Of a DNA stretch of 64,000 nucleotides, positions 27,368 to 34,591 are shown in pieces (within the stretch, counting starts at the first letter, position 1; each line of letters opens with the position of its first letter). Location of the stretch: assembly GCA_002304445.1 (NCBI GenBank), contig NEVA01000004.1, positions 155,168-219,167 of the forward strand, written 5' to 3'. This DNA comes from Opitutia bacterium Tous-C4FEB (GTDB taxonomy: Bacteria; Verrucomicrobiota; Verrucomicrobiia; Opitutales; Opitutaceae). The notes below the pieces were generated by a model that saw only the letters and a list, made by a program, of their open reading frames with translations, made no database searches and was not told the origin of the DNA. The position numbers and the translations under genes were made by a program.

Positions 27368-28336
27368 ATGGCCCGCCGTTCGTCTCCATCCCGCCCGCTT
27401 TCGTTGAGCCGCGCTTCGGGTGCCTTTGCGGGCGATATCGACGGGTTCATCGCTTTTCTCGACCTTGAGCGCGGGCTTTCGCGGCACACGCGGGAGAACT
27501 ATCAACGTGATCTCGACCAGGGCGCGAATTGGCTCAAGAGACAAGGGGTGGCCGATTGGCGCACGGTCACGGCCGCGCAAGCCGGCGGCTGGCTCCAATC
27601 GTTGTCCCGCGGTGACTTTGCGGTCGCCAGTTTGGCGCGAAAGTTAACCGCGCTCCGGGTTTTCGCCCGGCATCTCGTCCGAGAGAAACTCAGACCCGAC
27701 GACTTCACGGCTTTGCTCGCGGGACCGAAACTCGGGCGGCGACTGCCCGAAACGCTCTCGGTGCAGGACATTGCGCGCTTGTTGGCTTCGCCCAGTGGGG
27801 CGGATCCGGCGTCGCTGCGGGATCGGGCGTTGCTCGAACTTTTCTATTCAAGCGGTCTGCGGGTTTCTGAGCTCGGCGGACTGATGCTGCAGCAGATCGA
27901 TCTCGATCAGGGCTTTCTCCGCGTATTTGGCAAAGGGTCGAAAGAGCGGGTGGTGCCCATCGGCGGACGAGCCTGCTCGGCGATTGCGAACTATCTCGTT
28001 TCAGGCCGGCCGCATTTCGTGAAGGCGCGCACGGGCAGTCAGCTTTTTTTGAGCAATCGGGGCGCCGCATTGTCCCGGATCACACTGTGGTTTATCGTGA
28101 AAAAACACGCACGGCGCGCCGGCATTGCGCAGAACGTGAAGCCGCATTTGCTGCGGCACTCGTTCGCAACCCACCTTTTGACCGGTGGTGCAGACTTGCG
28201 GACAATCCAAGAAATGCTGGGCCATGCGAGTATCGCCACGACCCAGATCTACACGGCGGTCGAGCCGCAGCGTTTGCTGGATCAACACGCCGAGTTTCAC
28301 CCGCGGAACAAACACCGGACCGGATCAACTATGTAG
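27368..28336 (+). CDS. xerD: Site-specific tyrosine recombinase XerC/XerD
   Basis: 322 residues from the ATG at 27368; the alternative upstream TTG adds only non-conserved sequence. N-terminal SAM-like domain (FIAFLDLERGLSRHTRENYQ) and the full catalytic set: Arg165 (SGLRVSELG), Lys192 (GKGSKER), His260 and Arg263 (HLLRHSFATHLL), His286 (LGHASIATTQIY) and Tyr295. It probably resolves chromosome dimers. XerC and XerD cannot be separated with certainty from sequence alone; xerD is a tentative symbol. Confidence 0.9.
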   Translation: MARRSSPSRPLSLSRASGAFAGDIDGFIAFLDLERGLSRHTRENYQRDLDQGANWLKRQGVADWRTVTAAQAGGWLQSLSRGDFAVASLARKLTALRVFARHLVREKLRPDDFTALLAGPKLGRRLPETLSVQDIARLLASPSGADPASLRDRALLELFYSSGLRVSELGGLMLQQIDLDQGFLRVFGKGSKERVVPIGGRACSAIANYLVSGRPHFVKARTGSQLFLSNRGAALSRITLWFIVKKHARRAGIAQNVKPHLLRHSFATHLLTGGADLRTIQEMLGHASIATTQIYTAVEPQRLLDQHAEFHPRNKHRTGSTM

Positions 28337-28759
28337 CTTCTGCAATCGATTTAGGGGCGCGATGGTGGCGGCCGACGGGCGAAATGGCAGCCGGCGACCG
28401 TGGCGGCGATTTCAGCGTGAGAGCGGAGGAAAGGATCTGCCTCGTAACCGAAGGATTGCCCGAGGTGAGCGGCGATTTTTGAGGAGAACTTGTGGGAGTC
28501 GGAGTCGTTTGCCGGCGGGGCGAAGGGCACAAGGCTATTGGCCATCAACGTCTCGATGCCCGTAAACGCGAGAGCCGAGAAGCGGACACAAAGGACGTCC
28601 ATTTCTATCGGGCGTTGGCCAAGATTGAGACCGTGCCGACAGGCGATGAACTTGGCCTTGGTGCGTCGCGGTAAGCCTCACCGGCCATCGGGCGGCGAAT
28701 CTCGAACTCCTTTTTACTGCAAACTTGACGCGCCGGGTGATTGCGGTGCGCTAGACCGG
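28337..28759. other. 423-base intergenic stretch after the recombinase gene
   Basis: No well-supported gene. The minus strand holds a 64-codon frame (28351-28545) listed separately. No repeats, tRNA-like fold or terminator with a T-run was seen. Confidence 0.5.
28351..28545 (-). CDS. Possible small protein, unknown
   Basis: 64-codon frame starting ATG at 28545: MANSLVPFAPPANDSDSHKF at the start and HAEIAATVAGCHFARRP near the end. Third codon positions are GC-rich as in real genes of this genome, but there is no recognisable family and only a weak ribosome site. It is the best explanation for an otherwise empty gap; it may be spurious. Confidence 0.3.
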   Translation of the reverse strand: MANSLVPFAPPANDSDSHKFSSKIAAHLGQSFGYEADPFLRSHAEIAATVAGCHFARRPPPSRP

Positions 28760-29002
28760 ATGGTCACGCCGAACGAAGAAAATTTCAACGATTACAAGCG
28801 AGCAGAGAAGAAGGCGCTCGAATTGCTTGCAGCCATGAAGGCCGCGACGCCAAAGAAAGTGGATATCGAACTGGCGTTGTTGGTCGCAATTTTCGAACTG
28901 CACAAAGGTTCGGTGCCCGCCGACAAGATTGCGGCCATCGTGCAGGGTCACTTGAAGCAGTTGGTGCCTTTCTACGGCGAGAAACATCCGGTAGCGGGCT
29001 AG
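28760..29002 (+). CDS. Small helical hypothetical protein
   Basis: 80 residues from the ATG at 28760: MVTPNEENFNDYKRAEKKAL, then a helical body (LLAAMKAATPKKVDIELALL) and PADKIAAIVQGHLKQLVPFY. It is acidic/charged with no signal peptide and no family I recognise. It lies 36 bases before the RapA-like helicase gene on the same strand and could be co-transcribed. The longer open frame upstream (from 28490) looks non-coding. Confidence 0.6.
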   Translation: MVTPNEENFNDYKRAEKKALELLAAMKAATPKKVDIELALLVAIFELHKGSVPADKIAAIVQGHLKQLVPFYGEKHPVAG

Positions 29003-29038
29003 GCTTTATTCGTCGGCGAAGGTCGGCGGTTACTTTGT

Positions 29039-31900
29039 ATGGAAATCAATGTGGTCGGACAGCGGTGCATGAGTGAGCGAGAACCGGAGCTGGGGCTCGG
29101 CATCGTTTCGAGTGTTGATCGGGCGGCTCGCCGGGTGGGCGTGGAGTTTCCGGGGGGCGGGGAGCAGCGGCTCTATGCGCTCGGCACCTCGGTGCTGAAA
29201 CGGGTGCAGTTCCGAGCCGGCGAAAGCGTCTCGGTGCGGACCGGGTTGGCGTTCGTCATCACCGCGGTGGAGGAAGAGGCCGGCTTGCTGGTTTACGTGG
29301 GCGCAGAAGGGCAGCGGGTGAGGGAGCAGGAGGTTTCCAGTGTGACCAGTGTGAGTTTGCCGCAGGAGCGGTTGCTGGCGGGCCAGGTCGATCCCGGCGA
29401 GGTGTTTGACCTGCGCTATCGGGCGCTGCGCGCACAGGCGAAGATTCGGCAATCGGACGTGCGGGGTTTTCTCGGCGGGCGGCTGGAGTTGTTGCCGCAT
29501 CAATTCTATATTTTGCAACAGGTCGCCCTGCGTCAGGTGCCGCGGGTCTTGCTCGCCGACGAGGTCGGTCTAGGGAAGACGATCGAGGCGTGTCTGATTC
29601 TGCAGCGCTTGCTGGCGGTGGGACGGGCGCGGCGAATCCTGATCCTGGTGCCGGAGTCGCTCACCCACCAGTGGTTCGTCGAACTGCTGCGACGATTTAA
29701 TCTTTGGTTCAGCATCTACGACGAGGCGCGTTGCACGGCGTGCGAAGGCAGCGACCCCGAAAAAAGTCCGTTTCTCGCCGCGCAACTCGTGCTGACGGGC
29801 GTTTCCTTTTTGGCCGGCAACCCGGTGCGCCGGGATCAGGCGCTGGCCGCGGGTTGGGATATGGTCGTCGTGGACGAGGCCCATCATCTGGTGTGGTCGC
29901 CGGAGCAAACGAGCCCCGAGTATGATCTCGTCGAGCAACTCGCGCGACGTAACGCCGGGCTTTTGCTGCTGACGGCGACACCGACGCAACTCGGGTTGGC
30001 GGGGCATTTCGCGCGGCTGCGATTGCTGGATCCGCATCGCTACGCCGACTTCGGAAAATTCCAAGCCGAGGCCGAGGGGTTCGGGGCGGTGGCCGGTGTC
30101 GCCGAGAAGATCATCGCCCAAAAACCGCTGAAGCCGAAGGAGCTCACCGCGCTCAAGCGGATCTTCAACCGGGATCCGGCGCGTTTGAACGAGCACCTCG
30201 ACGCTCTGGCGAAAGGCCGACCGGGCGCGCGGGAGGCGTTGTTGCAGACCCTGCTCGACCAGCACGGCACGGGGCGCGTGATGTTTCGCAATACCCGCGC
30301 CGCCATGACCGGCTTCCCCAAGCGGAAGTTTTGTCCGGTGCCGCTGACGGTGGAGAACAATCTCACCCAGCTCGCCCGCATTGCCCGCGAGTTGTTTGCC
30401 GAGGAAAGCAACACCGACGCCACGCTCCGATACGCGTTCCGGGAGGATCCCCGGCTCGATTGGCTCGTCGGTTTTCTCACGGCCCAGCGTGGCGCCAAGG
30501 TTCTGCTGATCTGCAAATCTCAGCGCAAGGTCGTCGCGCTCGAGACCGCGCTGCTGGAGAAAATCAACCTGAAGGTCGGTCTGTTTCATGAGGGCTTGCC
30601 GCTCGTGCAGCGCGATCGCAACGCCGCCTGGTTTGCCGAGAGCGACGGGGCGCAACTGCTGATCTGCTCCGAGATCGGGAGTGAAGGCCGCAACTTTCAA
30701 TTCGCCCATCATCTCGTGCTTTTCGATGTGCCGCTCAATCCCGGGTTGCTGGAGCAACGGATCGGCCGGCTCGACCGTATCGGGCAAACGCAGACGATCC
30801 GCATCCACGTGCCCTATGTCGCGGGCAGCGGAGAGGAGTGCGTCGTAGAATGGTATCATCGCGGGCTCGATGCGTTTGAGACTTCGCTGCACGGCGGCAA
30901 CGACTACCAGGATGCGTTTAAACCGCGGCTCCTTGAACTCGCGCAAAACTACGGTGAGGACGCGGCGGCTGGGCGTGCGGCCCTGGAGGCGCTGGTTGCG
31001 GAGACGGTGGTCTTCAAATCAGCCCTCGCGCTGAAAATGGAGAAAGGGCGCGACCGGTTGCTCGAGCTCAACTCCTTCAATCCGGCGGCGGCCGAGGCGG
31101 TGCTGGCGCGGGTGCGGGCGGCTGATGCCGATCCTTTTCTGCGCGATTTCCTCGTCGAGTTGCTCGACCACTTCGGCGTGCGGATCAAGGAACACGAAGA
31201 CGGCGACGTCTTTCTCGACCCGAGCCATGCCTACATCGAAGGCTTTCCCTCGATTCCCCGCGACGGGATGTTGGCGACGTTTCAGCGCAAGCGGGCCATT
31301 GTGCGCGAAGATATCCGCTTCATTTCGCCCGACCACGCGCTCGTGCAAGATGCGATCGACCTGCTGGTGGATTCCAAGTCGGGCACGGCCGCGTTTGGTT
31401 TCGTCAAATCACGCACGCCGAATCTGATTCTCGAGGCGGTCTTCGTGCTCGAAACGGTCGCCGACAGCCGGTGGCACGTGGACCAGTTTCTTGCGCCGAC
31501 ACCGGTGCGAACGGTCATCGATCTGCGCGGCAACGACCACACGGCGACCCGCGACGCCACCGCGCTCGCGGCCGATTTCATCGATGGAACCATCCAGCGA
31601 TTCTTGGCCCGTCCGGGATTCAATGCCGCTCTCCTGAAGACCCTGCTCGCGACTGCGACCGAGCGGGCCGAGGCGCTGGCGGTGAGCTTGAAGACGGAGG
31701 CGGCGGCGAAAGCCGAAACGGCGCTGGGTGGTGAACTCCAGCGGCTGCAGGATCTCGCGAAAGTTAACGACCATGTGCGGCCGGAAGAACTCGAGCTGGC
31801 GCGTGAGCAACTTGCCCACACGCGGACGGCGGTTGAAGCCGCCCGGCTACGGCTCGATTCGATCCGGTTGGTCGTCGAAGGACCGGGTGCGGCGGATTGA
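29039..31900 (+). CDS. rapA: RapA-like SNF2 helicase, RNA-polymerase-associated
   Basis: 953 residues, close to E. coli RapA (968). An N-terminal Tudor/KOW-like region (15-110) precedes the SNF2 motor: DEVGLGKT (174-181), DEAH (279-282), LLLTATPTQLG, and in lobe 2 CSEIGSEGRNFQFA and LEQRIGRLDRIGQ. The C-terminal 350 residues have the long RapA-type spacer and a coiled-coil tail. RapA recycles RNA polymerase after transcription. Identification rests on architecture as well as motifs. Confidence 0.88.
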   Translation: MEINVVGQRCMSEREPELGLGIVSSVDRAARRVGVEFPGGGEQRLYALGTSVLKRVQFRAGESVSVRTGLAFVITAVEEEAGLLVYVGAEGQRVREQEVSSVTSVSLPQERLLAGQVDPGEVFDLRYRALRAQAKIRQSDVRGFLGGRLELLPHQFYILQQVALRQVPRVLLADEVGLGKTIEACLILQRLLAVGRARRILILVPESLTHQWFVELLRRFNLWFSIYDEARCTACEGSDPEKSPFLAAQLVLTGVSFLAGNPVRRDQALAAGWDMVVVDEAHHLVWSPEQTSPEYDLVEQLARRNAGLLLLTATPTQLGLAGHFARLRLLDPHRYADFGKFQAEAEGFGAVAGVAEKIIAQKPLKPKELTALKRIFNRDPARLNEHLDALAKGRPGAREALLQTLLDQHGTGRVMFRNTRAAMTGFPKRKFCPVPLTVENNLTQLARIARELFAEESNTDATLRYAFREDPRLDWLVGFLTAQRGAKVLLICKSQRKVVALETALLEKINLKVGLFHEGLPLVQRDRNAAWFAESDGAQLLICSEIGSEGRNFQFAHHLVLFDVPLNPGLLEQRIGRLDRIGQTQTIRIHVPYVAGSGEECVVEWYHRGLDAFETSLHGGNDYQDAFKPRLLELAQNYGEDAAAGRAALEALVAETVVFKSALALKMEKGRDRLLELNSFNPAAAEAVLARVRAADADPFLRDFLVELLDHFGVRIKEHEDGDVFLDPSHAYIEGFPSIPRDGMLATFQRKRAIVREDIRFISPDHALVQDAIDLLVDSKSGTAAFGFVKSRTPNLILEAVFVLETVADSRWHVDQFLAPTPVRTVIDLRGNDHTATRDATALAADFIDGTIQRFLARPGFNAALLKTLLATATERAEALAVSLKTEAAAKAETALGGELQRLQDLAKVNDHVRPEELELAREQLAHTRTAVEAARLRLDSIRLVVEGPGAAD

Positions 31901-31960
31901 TCGGGCGTTCCGGTTTGGAAACGGGCTGGCGCCGAACCCCGGTTTGGTTTCGCTCAAAGC

Positions 31961-32896
31961 ATGACCATTTCACTTTTGCGCTCGGGCGGGCTGTTGGCGG
32001 TTCTTGCTTTGCTTCCGCTGGGAGCGGCGCCGGTGATCGGCACCTCGCAGCGATTGCAGAAGATCGTCGATGGCGCGGTGCGGGCGACACTGGCCGAGTT
32101 TACCGCCCGTTCGCTGCAGCCGGAGCATCTGGCAGTCACGTTGGTCGATCTGCGCGACCCGGTCCGGCCGGTACAGGCGAGCGTGCGGGGTGACCTGCAG
32201 ATTTATCCGGCGAGCGTGATCAAGCTGTTCTACTTGGCGGCGGCCCATCGCTGGATGGAGGACGGTCGGCTGGCGGATACGCCGGAGCTGCGCCGCGCGA
32301 TGCGCGACATGATCGTGGATTCTTCCAATGATGCTACCCACTACGTGATCGACTTGCTGACGGGCACGACGAGCGGCCCGGAATTGTCGGACGCGGAAAT
32401 CGCAGGGTGGTTCGATCAACGCGAGGCGGTCTCCCGGTATTTTTCCGGATTGGGTTACACGAACGTGATCGCGAACAAGAAGCCGTGGGGCGACGGGCCT
32501 TACGGACGAGAATCGCAGGCCATCCGGTTGTTTCAACCGAAGCGCAACATGCTCTCGACCGAAGCGACGGCGCGGCTGTTGGTGGAGATTGCGACCGGGA
32601 ACTGTGTGACCGGGGCCCGAAGCGCGCAGATGTTGGAGTTGCTCGCGCGGGACCCGGCGACGAAGGTCGCCGATCCCGACGATCAGGCGAAGTTTACAGG
32701 TCCGGCGGTGCCGCCCGGGGCCAAGCTTTGGTCGAAGGCCGGCTGGACGAGCAAGACCCGGCACGACGGCGTGTTGGTGGAGTTAGCCGATGGCGGCCGC
32801 TACGTGCTCGTGACGTTTACGACGGACCACGCCAGCGAGCGTGAGATCATCCGCTCGGTGGCGAGGTCGGTGTTCGCGGCGCTCGGCGCGCGCTGA
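31961..32896 (+). CDS. Serine beta-lactamase-fold hydrolase (class A-like)
   Basis: 311 residues with a signal peptide (about 1-22). Active-site SVIK (85-88) in PASVIKLFYLAAA, an SDN-like SSND (121-124), and KAGW (259-262) in place of KTG. The Thr-to-Ala change in the third motif and the lack of an obvious omega-loop ExxxN make a true beta-lactamase uncertain; it could be a peptidase or esterase of the same fold. It is convergent with the receiver-protein gene. Confidence 0.82.
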   Translation: MTISLLRSGGLLAVLALLPLGAAPVIGTSQRLQKIVDGAVRATLAEFTARSLQPEHLAVTLVDLRDPVRPVQASVRGDLQIYPASVIKLFYLAAAHRWMEDGRLADTPELRRAMRDMIVDSSNDATHYVIDLLTGTTSGPELSDAEIAGWFDQREAVSRYFSGLGYTNVIANKKPWGDGPYGRESQAIRLFQPKRNMLSTEATARLLVEIATGNCVTGARSAQMLELLARDPATKVADPDDQAKFTGPAVPPGAKLWSKAGWTSKTRHDGVLVELADGGRYVLVTFTTDHASEREIIRSVARSVFAALGAR

Positions 32897-32910
32897 GCCG
32901 GGTGGACGGC

Positions 32911-33315
32911 TCAAGCCTTGGCGGGCTGGAGCGAGATGAGGCTGCGGACCACCTCGAGCAAAGCGTCCGGGGTAAAGGGCTTCATGAGGAGTCCGGCGAG
33001 ACCGAGGGCCTTGAGCTGGGGCAGCACCGCATGGTCGGCGGGTGAGGCGAGGATGATCACGGGGATGGCGCGGAGCTCGGGTTTGGACTTGAGCATCGTG
33101 AGCATCTCGAGGCCTCCCATGATGGGCATATTCACATCAAGAATGATGAGATCGGGGAGGGCGGTCTCCATTTTGAAGAGCGCGTTGTAGCCGTTGGCTG
33201 CGCCTTCGACGTTGCAATCGAACGGGGCAAGCACGGTCTCCACGATGGTGCGGACGGCTTTGGCGTCATCAACGGCTAGGACCAAGGGACGACGCTGTTT
33301 TTGGGTGGCGGGCAT
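32911..33315 (-). CDS. Single-domain response regulator (CheY-like)
   Basis: 134 residues from the ATG at 33315. Receiver domain only: acidic pair Asp16-Asp17, phosphoacceptor Asp60 in LIILDVNMPIMGG, and Lys112 in LLMKPF. The usual Thr/Ser after strand 4 is Ala90-Ser91. No output domain, so it signals by protein contact. No histidine kinase is adjacent. Confidence 0.9.
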   Translation of the reverse strand: MPATQKQRRPLVLAVDDAKAVRTIVETVLAPFDCNVEGAANGYNALFKMETALPDLIILDVNMPIMGGLEMLTMLKSKPELRAIPVIILASPADHAVLPQLKALGLAGLLMKPFTPDALLEVVRSLISLQPAKA

Positions 33316-33366
33316 GGGAGGAGCGTGGAGAGAGGGGCACGCGTCTCGGAAAAGCAACGGTGCGAA

Positions 33367-34497
33367 TCAGGGCTTGGTGGCGGCCGGGGAAAAAATCTGC
33401 TCAAGCTGCTTCGTAAGCCGGGTGCCGCGGAGGTCTTTGGCGATGATTTTACCGGTTGGGTCGATCAGGAAACTGGCGGGCAAAGCTGCGACGTTGTAGG
33501 CGGCAGCGAGCGGAGTTTTCCAGCCGGTGAGGTCGGAGATGTGGCGCCACGTCGCCGCATCCTTGGCGATGGCGGCTTTCCAGGCGGGCCCGCTTTGATC
33601 GACGGAAACGGCGAGAATTTCAAAGCCGGCGTCGCGGTAGCGGCGGTAGAGTTCCACGTAGTGGCGATTTTCGACGCGGCAGGGACCGCACCACGAAGCC
33701 CAGAAATCAACCAGGACCGTGCGGCCGCGCAGGCTGTTTAACTTCAACGTGGCGCCGTCGGGCGTGGGCCCGGCGAGATCGGGGGCCGTGGCGCCGATGG
33801 CAATCGCGCGAAAGCGGGCAATCCGCTCCGTGAGCAGGCGCGCGATCTCGCCGGTCGGGTAAAGCTTGGCGAAAGCGGCCACGGTGGCGTCCAACTCGTC
33901 CAAGCGGTAGTCGCCGTCCCAGCGCAGCGAGGCGGCGTAGAGCGCGGCCGAGCCTTTGAGCCGGTCGAGGGTGAAGTCGTTGAGCTCGCGGCGATGTTCG
34001 TTGAAACCGGCGACTTCGCGCGCGGTGAGGCGCTCGACTTCTGGTTCGTCGCCCCGGCTGCGGGCGGCGGCGACACCTTCACGCTCGGGCGTCACGAGTC
34101 GCGCAAAAGATTTTGCGCGGAGCGCTTCATAGGCGATGAAGAGGGCTTGGTCAGGCGCGCCTGCGATGATGAGGTTTTTGCCATTGTCCGTGGTCGAGAG
34201 GGTTAAGGTTTGTCCATCAGCGGCGACGAACGAGCTCCGGAGGTCGCCCAGCTCAACGGTAAAGAGACCTGCGCCGGATGGGACGCTCAGCGTGAAGTTG
34301 CCTTTCGAAGGCATGGTCCGCGCGACTTCGAGGGAATTCCGGGTCTCGAGCGATTCGCGCCGCACGATGATCGGACCAGTGGCCAATCGGGCGGGCAGCG
34401 TGCCGGTGAGTTCGAAGTCGGCTCGGAGCGGCATCCACGTCGCGCACGAGAGCAAAATCAGGCCGGAACGAAGGACTGAAAAAATCGACGGCGGCAT
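33367..34497 (-). CDS. TlpA-like thioredoxin-fold protein with N-terminal DUF4369-like domain
   Basis: 376 residues from the ATG at 34497, with a signal peptide (about 1-25). Residues 27-115 form a beta-rich domain of the DUF4369 kind, followed by a helical region, then a C-terminal thioredoxin fold with WCGPC (269-273) in VLVDFWASWCGPC and cis-Pro in VAALPASFLIDP. Such proteins reduce disulfides or help cytochrome maturation in the periplasm. Divergent from the amidase gene. Confidence 0.88.
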   Translation of the reverse strand: MPPSIFSVLRSGLILLSCATWMPLRADFELTGTLPARLATGPIIVRRESLETRNSLEVARTMPSKGNFTLSVPSGAGLFTVELGDLRSSFVAADGQTLTLSTTDNGKNLIIAGAPDQALFIAYEALRAKSFARLVTPEREGVAAARSRGDEPEVERLTAREVAGFNEHRRELNDFTLDRLKGSAALYAASLRWDGDYRLDELDATVAAFAKLYPTGEIARLLTERIARFRAIAIGATAPDLAGPTPDGATLKLNSLRGRTVLVDFWASWCGPCRVENRHYVELYRRYRDAGFEILAVSVDQSGPAWKAAIAKDAATWRHISDLTGWKTPLAAAYNVAALPASFLIDPTGKIIAKDLRGTRLTKQLEQIFSPAATKP

Positions 34498-34591
34498 CAG
34501 GGCAGGGAAGGCGGGGGCCGGCGTTTGACAAGCGTGTTGGGGTAAATCGAAGCTGGGTTTTGATCGCACCACACCCTCTGACGCTCACCCC

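Noticed and set aside
28670..28750. tRNA-like TTCGAGAT on the minus strand
   Set aside because: No matching acceptor stem, D-loop or T-stem pairing could be drawn.
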